From positions 11,282 to 75,281 of the forward strand of contig JBDRDH010000213.1 of assembly GCA_043820985.1 (NCBI GenBank): 64,000 nt of DNA, in the 5' to 3' direction. Made by a program: the position numbers and the translations under genes. Numbering within the stretch: the first letter of the stretch is position 1; each line of letters starts with the position of its first letter. The notes under the pieces were generated by a model that was not told where the DNA came from, made no database searches, and saw only the letters and a program-made list of their open reading frames with translations. This document shows, one piece after another, positions 1-7,747 of the stretch. The stretch is from JAAYXS01 sp043820985. GTDB taxonomy: Bacteria; Planctomycetota; Phycisphaerae; UBA1845; Fen-1342.

Positions 1-299
1 AGGCTCTCTCGCGCCAGTATGGCAATCCGGCGGTGCTTTTCCAGGTCCAGGAGAGTACAGCCGCAAGATCGTACGATCTCTTTGACCGCCATCGGTTTCT
101 CGGAGCCGTTAACAAACGTGAATCGAAATGGGAGTGTCTGGCCCCACTGCTGATCGCCAAAGTCAATGGCCTGCGGCACGAAACCGGTGTGGAGTGCTGT
201 GTCTGGCTCTTTGGTTAAGATGACGGCTGGCTGACAATAACAATAAAGTACCCCCCCCACAACTACACCACCAATCACTCCGATGGCCCAGAGTCTCAT
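1..299 (-). CDS. DUF1573 domain protein (3' end cut by window edge)
   Basis: The reading frame is open from an ATG at 299 down to base 1, so only the first 99 or so residues are visible. They show a hydrophobic N-terminal segment (RLWAIGVIGGVVVGGVLYC), which looks like a signal or membrane anchor, followed by a DUF1573-type beta-sandwich: an FRFTFVNGSEKPM strand and then the hallmark IVRSCGCTL. DUF1573 is common in Planctomycetota and Bacteroidetes as an exported or periplasmic domain; its function is not known. A ribosome-binding site (GGGAAGGA on the minus strand) lies just upstream of the ATG. The CYTH gene ends 81 bases upstream on the same strand, so the two may be co-transcribed. The C-terminus lies outside the window. 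Confidence 0.8.
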   Translation of the reverse strand, partial: MRLWAIGVIGGVVVGGVLYCYCQPAVILTKEPDTALHTGFVPQAIDFGDQQWGQTLPFRFTFVNGSEKPMAVKEIVRSCGCTLLDLEKHRRIAILARES

Positions 300-380
300 G
301 TCCTTCCCCGTCAATTATTGAAATGTTAACACGTATCTGCAGGATTGTCCACATGAAAGCGCAAGAAAGCGGGAGATTGC

Positions 381-977
381 TTAACGCGGACGGTCTTGCC
401 ACGCAGGTGAGTCAGAGGTTAGGCAAATCCGACCGATGTCGTCCACTTCGCCATGCCTAGCCGTCAGGTGGACATAAGTTTCAGCGACTACCGGCGTGTC
501 CGCCAGGTTGAGGCGTTGACGAACGGACTGGATCGCGTCGGTGGTGGGGCCCTCGATTTCGACAAACCAGCCCAGGCGCGGGAGTTCATCGAGTACCACT
601 TCGCAGTCGCCGAGGCGCCAGGTCTCGCGGCGCTTCTCGTAACGAATGACTTCGTGGAAGCCGATCCGGTCGAGGATTGCCAGGGCGGTGTCGGCGTCGA
701 GCAACTCGGTTTCATACTCCGTCCGCGATTTGAATTCGCCCGCGGCGCGCGGCCCCTTGAACGTCAATATCGCTCCATGACGCTCGGCATCGTCCAGCGA
801 CCGCCACGTTCGTATGCGTAAACCCCGTCCCGCCGACAGCAACCGCCGCTTGGGTGTATCGAGGATATGGTTGATCTCATGCACGAAATCAAGTCGCTCG
901 GCGCCGCACTTAACCAGCAATTGCCGCAAATCGGCCGGATCGGCGAGCCGGAATTTTACCTCGATTTCCCTGTTCAT
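381..977 (-). CDS. CYTH domain protein (class IV adenylate cyclase / triphosphatase fold)
   Basis: A 198-residue protein that begins with the CYTH signature ExExK (REIEVKFRL at residues 3-11). This motif binds metal and triphosphate in the triphosphate-tunnel fold shared by CyaB-type adenylate cyclases and inorganic or thiamine triphosphatases. Further family features are the charged strand RGLRIRTW (about residue 52), LTFKGPR (about 73) and a C-terminal VEIEGP strand. The ATG at 977 was chosen because it puts the EIEVKF strand at the very N-terminus, as in the family; the frame stays open a further 16 codons upstream. Sequence alone does not separate cyclase from triphosphatase. It is divergent from the porin gene and lies upstream of the DUF1573 gene on the same strand. 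Confidence 0.82.
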   Translation of the reverse strand: MNREIEVKFRLADPADLRQLLVKCGAERLDFVHEINHILDTPKRRLLSAGRGLRIRTWRSLDDAERHGAILTFKGPRAAGEFKSRTEYETELLDADTALAILDRIGFHEVIRYEKRRETWRLGDCEVVLDELPRLGWFVEIEGPTTDAIQSVRQRLNLADTPVVAETYVHLTARHGEVDDIGRICLTSDSPAWQDRPR

Positions 978-1151
978 CGGCCTGCTCACGATTGACACGG
1001 ATGCCACCGTGACGCATCCTACCATTCACCGCCGTTGATGCCTATCATCGCGGCGGGCAGGTCGGGCCGCTGGATGGCGCTGATTGCGGCACGGTACTTT
1101 GGTTGGATCGCCACGGCCGGACTTGAAAACCTGTCATAGCGAGTGGATCTG

Positions 1152-2561
1152 ATGCGATTGGGGCTTGCTATTTTAACGAGCGTGCTAATCTGGGGGGTGG
1201 TGGCCGTGGCGCCGGCACAAGACGCCGAACCACCACGCAGCTTTCTCCAGCAGCAGCGATTGATCGATGAAAAGCTCCAGGAGGAGCGTGCCGAAATGGC
1301 GCCGGTCAGTTCGCTGGTCGATTTCCAGTGGGGCGGCTGGCTCGAGTACTACCTCTTCCATTTCGATGACGGCCTGCAGAAATCCCGCCACGTGCAACGG
1401 CCCGGGCTGTCATTCTGGACGCGGTTGCAACTCGATGACGGCACGCACGAATTCTTCGCGCGCGTCAAGCTGCGGTATACCTACTTCGGTCACGGCGACG
1501 AGATCGATCGCCAGCAGGACTGGTGGGGGCCGAATTTCGACCGGGCCTGGTACCGCGTCGATATCGGCCGGGCGTTGCGGCTGACCGAGCCGTCCGATCC
1601 GTATCAACTGCAAGCCCGCATCGGCCGGCAGGCCACGCAGTTCGGTACCGGCTACGCCCTGGACATGCCGCTGGACGCCGTCACGGTGATCGGCCAGATC
1701 CATGATTTCCGCCTCAAGGGCCTCTTCGGCAAGACCATCGGTAGCTATCCCAACATCGACCGTAGCGATCCGGTCGACAGCCACAGCCACCGGTACCTCT
1801 TTGGCGCGCAGTTGAGCTATCACGGCTTTGAGCGGCATGAGCCGTTCATCTACACCTTCTGGAACAATGACAAGACCGACGAACGGCCCAGGGACCGTTT
1901 CCAGGGCTACGCTTACGATACGTGCTACGTCGGCCTAGGCTCGCATGGCGAACTCGCGCACAACCTGCGCTACTGGGCCGAAGCGGTCTACGAGTCCGGG
2001 CAGAGCTATGGCGATGGCGATTTCCTCCGGCGGGACACCGTCGCGGCTTACGGCTGGGACATCGGCCTGGAATACCTGTTCGATACGGCGATGCGGCCGC
2101 GCGTCTCAGCGGAATACATGTTCGCCAGCGGCGATCCGAATCGGCTGTTCAGCCCGACCAACGCGCAGGGCGGCAACTACCCCGACCGGAAGGATAGTAG
2201 TTTCGTGGCGTTCGGTTACCGGGATACGGGTATCGCCACCGGATTCACGCCGAGCAATATGCACATCTGGCGGGCGGGAGCGTCGCTGGCGCCGCTGGAA
2301 AAGATCGAGTTGTTCCGCAATCTGGAAATTGGCACGAACTGGTTCCTGTATCACAAAAATCGCACGCGCGCCGCGATCAGTGACTTCACCGCCCAGCAAT
2401 TCGACGGGCACGTCGGCTGGGAAATGGACTATTTTGTCAACTGGCGGCTGGCTTCGGACGTGTCGTGGACGGCCCGCTGGGGGACCTTCTTCCCCGGCGA
2501 CGCGTATCAGGATCGCGACTCGCGGCACTTCATCTTCACCGGCCTGACTTGGAGCTTCTGA
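1152..2561 (+). CDS. outer-membrane beta-barrel porin, alginate-export-like
   Basis: A protein of about 469 residues with a cleavable signal peptide (MRLGLAILTSVLIWGVVAVAPAQA-like, cut near AQDAEPP). A short helical stretch is followed by many alternating amphipathic strands rich in W, Y and F, and the chain ends in a terminal Phe (GLTWSF), as expected for BAM-inserted barrels. The overall look (WGGWLEYY, FDRAWYRVDIG, QATQFGTGYALD, large aromatic girdle) resembles the alginate-export porins found as multiple paralogues in Planctomycetota. The substrate cannot be read from sequence. An ATG at 1152 was preferred to the GTG at 1143 because the hydrophobic signal then starts directly. The stop overlaps the ATG of the following lipoprotein, so the two are translationally coupled. 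Confidence 0.75.
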   Translation: MRLGLAILTSVLIWGVVAVAPAQDAEPPRSFLQQQRLIDEKLQEERAEMAPVSSLVDFQWGGWLEYYLFHFDDGLQKSRHVQRPGLSFWTRLQLDDGTHEFFARVKLRYTYFGHGDEIDRQQDWWGPNFDRAWYRVDIGRALRLTEPSDPYQLQARIGRQATQFGTGYALDMPLDAVTVIGQIHDFRLKGLFGKTIGSYPNIDRSDPVDSHSHRYLFGAQLSYHGFERHEPFIYTFWNNDKTDERPRDRFQGYAYDTCYVGLGSHGELAHNLRYWAEAVYESGQSYGDGDFLRRDTVAAYGWDIGLEYLFDTAMRPRVSAEYMFASGDPNRLFSPTNAQGGNYPDRKDSSFVAFGYRDTGIATGFTPSNMHIWRAGASLAPLEKIELFRNLEIGTNWFLYHKNRTRAAISDFTAQQFDGHVGWEMDYFVNWRLASDVSWTARWGTFFPGDAYQDRDSRHFIFTGLTWSF

Positions 2562-3097
2562 TGATCCGGGTGCTATTGACCGCAATGATCGTCGTGGGAT
2601 TGTGCGGCTGCCAGGCGGCTTCGCCGCGCTTGTCCAGCACCACGCAGCCGGCGGTGCCGACCGAGGGTAACGGGGCCCTGGCGGAATATATCGCCGACCA
2701 GCCGTACCTGACCGCCGAGCCGGCTTTTCGCGCCGTATACATCCTGTCTAATGGGACGGTCTTCGAGGGTGACTACGGGACTCTGGCCGGACAGCTCCAG
2801 GCCGACGGTCTGATCAAGTCGGCGGACATCCCGCCGGACGCGCTGCTGAGCCGGTCGACCGTTGGTTATTTGCTGTGCAAGGCGTGTGACGTGCAGACCG
2901 GCTTGAACTGGAAGCTCACCGGCCTGGGCCGCTACGCCTGGCGCGAGCTGAACTACCTGGGCATTGCCAGTCCGATCGGCGAATACGGCTACGTCCCCGG
3001 CGGCCAATTCATCGGCATGCTGGCCCGCTGCGAGGATTACATGCACCGCATCCAGAAAGACGGGGAAGAACGCGTCGAACTCGGCGCGGAACCGTAG
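2561..3097 (+). CDS. lipoprotein of unknown function coupled to the porin gene
   Basis: A 178-residue protein with a lipoprotein signal: MIRVLLTAMIVVGLCGC, with the lipobox Leu-Cys-Gly-Cys near residues 14-17. The mature part has no family I recognise. It includes a conserved-looking pair of cysteines (LLCKACDV) and ends acidic. The ATG overlaps the TGA of the porin gene by one base (TGATG), which argues for coupled translation and for a shared role, for example a periplasmic or outer-membrane accessory of the porin. That role is inferred from the arrangement only. Confidence 0.65.
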   Translation: MIRVLLTAMIVVGLCGCQAASPRLSSTTQPAVPTEGNGALAEYIADQPYLTAEPAFRAVYILSNGTVFEGDYGTLAGQLQADGLIKSADIPPDALLSRSTVGYLLCKACDVQTGLNWKLTGLGRYAWRELNYLGIASPIGEYGYVPGGQFIGMLARCEDYMHRIQKDGEERVELGAEP

Positions 3098-3127
3098 GGC
3101 GGAACAGGGCCGCAATCGCACAAATCC

Positions 3128-3153
3128 GTAGCGTTCGGCCTCTGTGCCGGACG
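3128..3153 (+). repeat. GTAGCG-type hairpin repeat, diverged copy
   Basis: The unit reads GTAGCG, then TTCGGC, a CTCTGT loop, then GCCGGA and CG. At 33530 the same skeleton has arms CCCGGG and CCCGGA, with the same GTAGCG lead and the same CTCTGT loop. The arms differ while pairing and loop are kept, which suggests a structured repeat. Confidence 0.6.
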
Positions 3154-3174
3154 TTTTGGCTGAGCGCTCAATCT

Positions 3175-3229
3175 GAGCCCCAAGCGCGAGCGCTGGATTT
3201 TGACCGGTCGCTGGCGCTCGCGACTCGGA
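3175..3229. repeat. GAGCCCCAAGCGC-type imperfect inverted repeat
   Basis: The left arm starts GAGCCCCAAGCGCGAGCG and the right arm is a related GCTCGCGACTCGGA. The same left arm (GAGCCCCAAGCGCCAGCG) and a matching right arm occur at 8455-8534. Both copies are followed, at different distances, by TCGCCGATAGT. Confidence 0.6.
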
Positions 3230-3418
3230 TTCCCTGGCGACATGAATCGCCGATAGTAGCCTCAACCACTCGACCTCGCGCAATATGGCGGTACTCGCTA
3301 GTAGCAGGGACATGGAATCCCGGGTAGAGTCCATGGTCTCAATGTCGAAGCTTGTTCTCGCCGCCGGTGGGGCGTTCGGAATGCTACTGGCGGTGGTAGC
3401 ACGGAGCAGCGGAACGGA

Positions 3419-5272
3419 GTGCACAGGATGACTGCACGACTGCATGAGCAACGAGGGCCACTACTCCTCCTAGCTGGTCCGGGAACAGGAAAGACGTATC
3501 AGCTTGCGCTCAGGATTAAGCACCTTATCGAAAAGAAGCGGGTCGATCCAGCGCAGATCACTGTTGTCACATTCACGGCGGCAGCCGCAGCGAATATGCG
3601 CGCGCGGATTTCAAATCCTCAGACGCGTGAGCTGTATGTCGAGCCAAGCTGCCAGCCTGAGACAATCCGGACGATGCACAGTCTCGGATACGCGATCATT
3701 CGAGAGAATGCAGCACAGATCGGTCTTCGCGAGCGCCCGCGCGTGGTCACGTCTGATGCGACGAAGGCGATTCTACTCGGCGATGCCGCCCAGATCGCCG
3801 ACCTGGAGCGCGATGCCTGTGCGGAGACGTTACAGTGCCGTCAATGTGGCAAGTGTGAGCCGGAGGATTGTTCGAAATGCGCTATCTGCGCTCGGTACGA
3901 GTCCATTCTGCGGGCGTGCAACGCAATCGACTACGATGACCAGATACTCTTAGCAGGTAGGCTTCTACGTGCGCACCCAGAGCTGGCTTCGCAGTACCAG
4001 GCCAAAGCGGTGGAGCTGCTCGTTGATGAGTATCAGGATATCAACGCTGGCCAGTTTGAACTCATTAGGATACTATCTGACAGTCAACAGGACGGGTTGT
4101 TCGTCGTCGGCGATGACGACCAGAGTATTTACTCATGGCGCGGGGGATCGCCGGAGTACGTCCGCAACTTCCAGCAGCACTTCGGTACGAATGCGAGGGT
4201 GGAACCCCTGACACGATCGTACCGTTGTCACAGGCACATACTTGACGGGGCGCTCGGGGTGGTGCGTCAGTACGACGCGATCCGTATGGAGAAGGGGGCG
4301 CTGGAGTACGAGCATGGCGATGGGCCCAAGATCCAGATTCACAATGTCGCGAGCGATAAGCAGGAGGCGCGCATCGTTTTGAAGATCATCGACAAGGCAC
4401 TTCCTTCGAAGAACGTATTGGTGCTCGTGCCAAACCGCAATTACGCATCACTAATCAGGGAGCAACTCAGGCGGGCAAGGATGCCGTACTTCGCGCCAGA
4501 GCCTCTGCCCGGCAAGGGGCTCCCCATTCTGGCGCGTCTCGCGACTTGGCTCGCAGCCGAGGAGGAGAGTTTGGCGCTGCGCGAGTGCATTCACGCGATG
4601 TTGGATAGACCGGGCTCGCCATTGCCATCAAGTCGCGCGTGGAGCGACGAGAACAAGGCAAGGAGGGAAGAAGGGTTGTCGCGTATAAGCCACCTTTGGG
4701 ATACGGTCGTAGGAGAGGGCGTTTCGCTTTGGGACAGCCTGCAGAGAGCATCGCGCTCCAAAGATGATTTGCTGGTGTCCGTCAACAAAAGTTGTGCTAA
4801 TCTCAGGGGACTCTACACCGACGACGAAGTTGACGCGTTACTTAAGGAGGCGTCGACCCTCCTCAGGCCCTGGAGTTCAGCCTCGGCCCTGACTGAGGAG
4901 CTCCAGGATTGGGTTAACAAGTGGCAGGCGGTCTCTGATTATAGCTCAGGGGCCAGCGTTCATGTCATGACATTGCAGGGCGCGAAGGGACTTGAGGCGG
5001 ACGTAGTTTGTGTTGTAGGTCTTGAAGACAACGCTGTTCCCGGAAATGCAAGTGCGGGAGAGGATCTGGCAGAGAAAAGCCGACTAATGTATGTCTCAAT
5101 GACGAGAGCGAAGAACGAACTACATTTGTTCCACGCACGCACGCGGTCCGGCGCTGTCTCATTTCAACAGATCCACCACACGGGAGGGCTACACAAGTTG
5201 ATGCCCACGCGTTTCCTCAAGGCTATTCCAGGCACTTGCTACGAGAAGCGCTCGTACCCGGCGAAACGGTGA
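3419..5272 (+). CDS. UvrD/PcrA-type superfamily 1 helicase with a cysteine cluster
   Basis: About 617 residues with a full set of SF1A motifs: Walker A AGPGTGKT (residues about 19-26), Ia VVTFTAAAAANM, II LLVDEYQDI (about 200), III GDDDQSIYSWRGG (about 229), IV LTRSYR, V VHVMTLQGAKGLEADVV (about 515-531) and VI MYVSMTRAKNELHL (about 557). Between Ia and II is a compact run of seven cysteines (C-x5-C-x2-C-x2-C-x4-C-x2-C-x2-C, about residues 130-155) that could hold zinc or an iron-sulfur cluster. The start is a problem. GTG at 3419 or ATG at 3428 leaves almost nothing before Walker A, yet the frame upstream reads TEQRNGVHR, a plausible Q-motif remnant with no start codon before the stop at 3302. 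The N-terminus may therefore be truncated. The G+C looks lower than in the neighbours and the gene stands alone, both compatible with transfer. Confidence 0.85.
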   Translation: MHRMTARLHEQRGPLLLLAGPGTGKTYQLALRIKHLIEKKRVDPAQITVVTFTAAAAANMRARISNPQTRELYVEPSCQPETIRTMHSLGYAIIRENAAQIGLRERPRVVTSDATKAILLGDAAQIADLERDACAETLQCRQCGKCEPEDCSKCAICARYESILRACNAIDYDDQILLAGRLLRAHPELASQYQAKAVELLVDEYQDINAGQFELIRILSDSQQDGLFVVGDDDQSIYSWRGGSPEYVRNFQQHFGTNARVEPLTRSYRCHRHILDGALGVVRQYDAIRMEKGALEYEHGDGPKIQIHNVASDKQEARIVLKIIDKALPSKNVLVLVPNRNYASLIREQLRRARMPYFAPEPLPGKGLPILARLATWLAAEEESLALRECIHAMLDRPGSPLPSSRAWSDENKARREEGLSRISHLWDTVVGEGVSLWDSLQRASRSKDDLLVSVNKSCANLRGLYTDDEVDALLKEASTLLRPWSSASALTEELQDWVNKWQAVSDYSSGASVHVMTLQGAKGLEADVVCVVGLEDNAVPGNASAGEDLAEKSRLMYVSMTRAKNELHLFHARTRSGAVSFQQIHHTGGLHKLMPTRFLKAIPGTCYEKRSYPAKR

Positions 5273-5467
5273 TCGAACGAAGTGAGGGTAGGCCACTCGG
5301 GGGGCATAGCGTCATCCCAACGGGACCCGGGGTGGGTGGGGGTGATCGTCTCCCAGCGTTTCACTCTGGGCTACGTTCATCGCGTCCTTACAGGACGAGT
5401 TGGTCTGTCATTATTGCTCGGGATGCGGGGTGGGGTATGATTGTCCGGAGCCTGGAGGAACGTCGGC

Positions 5468-5908
5468 ATGAACGTGATAAAGGGCATCGTCACGGTGATT
5501 GGTCGAATCTGCCTGGCGGCAATCTTTCTGATGAGTGCCGCGGGTAACAAGATTCCGAATTTCGCGGCCGTGACCGAATATATGGCCGATGAGCGCGTCC
5601 CGTTGCCCGGGATCGCGCTGGCCGGCGCGATCGTGTTTCTGATCGCTGGCGGACTTTCGCTCATTGTGGGATACCGGACCCGGCTGGGGGCGGCGTTACT
5701 ACTGGTGTTTCTACTGTTGGCGACGTATTTCTTCCACGACTTCTGGACGTTCGCGGATGGACCGGCCAGGCAGCAGCAGATGATCCAGTTCATGAAAAAC
5801 CTCGCACTAATGGGCGCGATGCTCTTCATCCTCGCGAACGGTCCCGGCCCGTGGAGCCTGGACGCCTGGACGGCGCGCCGGCGTCGAAAGCGACTCCCGC
5901 GGGAATGA
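5468..5908 (+). CDS. DoxX family membrane protein
   Basis: A 146-residue protein with four hydrophobic segments: IKGIVTVIGRICLAAIFLM; ALAGAIVFLIAGGLSLIVGY; LGAALLLVFLLLATYFF; and MGAMLFILANG. These match the four-helix DoxX family. The conserved start (R.CLAAIFLMSAAGNKIPNF) and the HDFW motif after helix 3 are typical. The biochemical role of the family is poorly defined; redox and quinone-linked functions have been proposed. The ATG at 5468 is preceded by GGAGGAA with good spacing; the upstream in-frame ATG at 5441 lacks such a site. The gene is monocistronic here. Confidence 0.82.
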   Translation: MNVIKGIVTVIGRICLAAIFLMSAAGNKIPNFAAVTEYMADERVPLPGIALAGAIVFLIAGGLSLIVGYRTRLGAALLLVFLLLATYFFHDFWTFADGPARQQQMIQFMKNLALMGAMLFILANGPGPWSLDAWTARRRRKRLPRE

Positions 5909-6242
5909 CCCACCACAGAGTACACAGAGACCACAGAGAAGAGCAGATAGGTACTTACAGCAAGACGCGTCTTACGCCGTTTACGCCTGGTGCGAGAATC
6001 CTTTCTCGCACCCACATTCGCGGGAATCCTCTCCCGCGAGCGGGGCAGGATGGGAATCCTGCCTCGTCGGGGCCGAGATGGGAATCTCGGCCCAGCGGTA
6101 TGAGATTTCATTCGGCTGGCCGCCTTAAGCAGTTATACTGGAACTGGAATATAACTCGTTGAGATACGTGGATTGAAGCCCGCGGCTCGGGAGTGAGCTA
6201 CCTGGCCGAATCAAGGGCATTGTTTAGCTGAGGGTAAGAATT
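5909..6242. other. intergenic region with a cluster of four hairpins
   Basis: No gene is seen. The region opens with CACAGAG-type short direct repeats (5911-5940), related to a similar stretch at 60070-60097. It then holds four successive perfect hairpins at 5989-6092, described separately. Confidence 0.55.
5989..6092. repeat. tandem cluster of four hairpins with different arms and related loops
   Basis: There are four perfect stem-loops: 5989-6012 (arm GGTGCGAGAA, loop TCCT), 6019-6038 (arm CGCGGGA, loop ATCCTC), 6044-6063 (arm GGCAGGAT, loop GGGA) and 6071-6092 (arm GGCCGAGAT, loop GGGA). The arms differ completely, but each centre carries GGAATC or GAATCC. No T-tract follows, so a simple intrinsic terminator is unlikely. 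A similar element (GGGCGAAGA arms, TCC loop) is at 63888-63908. Confidence 0.7.
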
Positions 6243-7682
6243 ATGTTACGTACTAACGCGTTCTGTGCTGGTCTGCTGGTGATTGGTATCGGCCTTGGTT
6301 TTAGCCACCCGGTCCTGGCCCAGCCAAGCGGCTACGAGGGTTACCAGGTGGTGCGGATTGCTGTTACCAATGAGGCGGATCTGTACACCGTGCATGATCT
6401 CGCCGCACTGGGTGACGATTTCCAGGTCTGGTCGGAGGTCATCCGCATCGGCCCGATCGACGCGCGCATCGCGCCGGCGGCACAGCCGTATCTAGCCATC
6501 AGCGGCTTGCGTTACGACGTGATCGTCGATGATCTACAAAAATACCTGGACGCGCGTTTTGGCGGAACGCGGGTACGCGGCTTCTTTGACTCGCTACGCA
6601 CGTACAATGAACACGTGCAGTATATGAACGATCTGGTCGCCACATATCCCGACCTGGCGGAGATGGTCCAGGTCGGCACGTCGGTTGAGGGACGGGCGCT
6701 GTGGGCTCTGCGTATCAGTGGACCCGGCGACGTGAAACCCGCCGTGCTCTACCACGGTGCCGAGCATGGCAACGAAGCAGCGGGCTCGTCGGTTGTGGCC
6801 TACGTCGCCAACTACCTGCTGTCACATTACAGCCCAGGCTCGATCCCCAGCACTACAGATCTGGTCGACAATGTGGAGTGGTATCTGCTGCCGATCATGA
6901 ATCCGGATGGCTATGTCGATTACAGCCGCTGGAACGCGAACGGCGTAGATTTGAACCGCAACTGGGACGGTCCCGGCAGCGGCGAGAGTCCCTGGGGCGG
7001 CCCGTACCCGTTCTCCGAGCCCGAGACGACCGCCATCAGGGACTTCCTGATCGCGCATCCCACCGTGCGGGTGCACGTCGACCTGCACGGCTACGTGCCC
7101 TGGATCATGTGGGTCTGGGGGCACATTCCCGATCATTGCCCCGAGCATGACCGGTATATGGCGGTAGGGGCAGAGTTCCGCGATCTGATCGCCGCGGCAG
7201 GGGGCGGGACGTACGATATCGGCTCGATCTACGATGTGGCCTATTTCGTATCCGGCTGTTCGACGAATTATTCGTATGCCGAGTTGGGCTTGTGGGCCTT
7301 CGGTATCGAAGTCGTTGATGATGACATGCCGGACATCTGCCAGGAGTTTTTGCAGAGCATGCTGTATCTCGGGCAGTGGATTCGGGAGATCGACTGCAAC
7401 GGTAACGGCGTCGACGACTGGGACGACATCGCCGACGGAACCAGCTTGGACGTTAACGACAACGGCATCCCTGACGAGTGCGAGCTGACAGCGGGCGACA
7501 TGAACTGTGACGGGGCCGTGAACTCCTACGACATCGACGGCTTCATCTGCGCCCTGAGCCCGCAGTGCGATTACGAAGGACTGTACCCGGACTGTGACCG
7601 CATGCTGGCCGACTGCAACGGCGACGGCGACGTGAATTCCTACGACATTGATGGTTTCATTGCCCTGGTGGGCGGCGGCTGA
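6243..7682 (+). CDS. secreted M14 zinc carboxypeptidase with dockerin-like C-terminus
   Basis: 479 residues. The order is signal peptide (to about VLAQPSG, residue 28), a propeptide-like region (residues 32-95, VVRIAVTNEADLYTV) and an M14 catalytic domain. Zinc ligands are visible in HGAEHGNE (HxxE) and in the distal His of VHVDLHGY; substrate-binding GVDLNRNWD and the likely catalytic Glu in FGIEVVDD are present. After about residue 385 comes a calcium-type DCNGNGVDDWDD / DVNDNGIPDECE segment and then two dockerin-like EF-hand motifs (GDMNCDGAVNSYDIDGF and DCNGDGDVNSYDIDGF). The product probably trims peptides outside the cytoplasm. The dockerin-like tail is a planctomycete cell-surface signature rather than evidence for a cellulosome. 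The next gene carries the same kind of tail. Confidence 0.9.
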   Translation: MLRTNAFCAGLLVIGIGLGFSHPVLAQPSGYEGYQVVRIAVTNEADLYTVHDLAALGDDFQVWSEVIRIGPIDARIAPAAQPYLAISGLRYDVIVDDLQKYLDARFGGTRVRGFFDSLRTYNEHVQYMNDLVATYPDLAEMVQVGTSVEGRALWALRISGPGDVKPAVLYHGAEHGNEAAGSSVVAYVANYLLSHYSPGSIPSTTDLVDNVEWYLLPIMNPDGYVDYSRWNANGVDLNRNWDGPGSGESPWGGPYPFSEPETTAIRDFLIAHPTVRVHVDLHGYVPWIMWVWGHIPDHCPEHDRYMAVGAEFRDLIAAAGGGTYDIGSIYDVAYFVSGCSTNYSYAELGLWAFGIEVVDDDMPDICQEFLQSMLYLGQWIREIDCNGNGVDDWDDIADGTSLDVNDNGIPDECELTAGDMNCDGAVNSYDIDGFICALSPQCDYEGLYPDCDRMLADCNGDGDVNSYDIDGFIALVGGG

Positions 7683-7747
7683 TCCGGCGCGCCGTCGGGG
7701 ATGAATGATGAGAGCGTGCGAGACACCTTGACAACGGAGGGATTGCG

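Larger units (their letters stand above)
3098..3418. other. intergenic region with dispersed palindromic repeats
   Basis: No convincing gene is visible. Two repeat units recur elsewhere in the window: a GTAGCG...CTCTGT...CCGGACG hairpin at about 3128-3153, and a GAGCCCCAAGCGC-led imperfect palindrome at about 3175-3229. A TCGCCGATAGT block near 3247 also recurs, near 8583. A 28-codon reading frame at 3343-3431 ends on the ATG of the helicase, but it has no further support. Confidence 0.6.

Noticed and set aside
3343..3431. 28-residue plus-strand frame ending on the helicase ATG
   Set aside because: It could be a coupled leader peptide, but it has no good ribosome-binding site and overlaps the possible Q-motif remnant in another frame.
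5989..6092. CRISPR-like array
   Set aside because: The repeated units are palindromes with different arms and no constant direct repeat or regular spacers; no cas genes are present.
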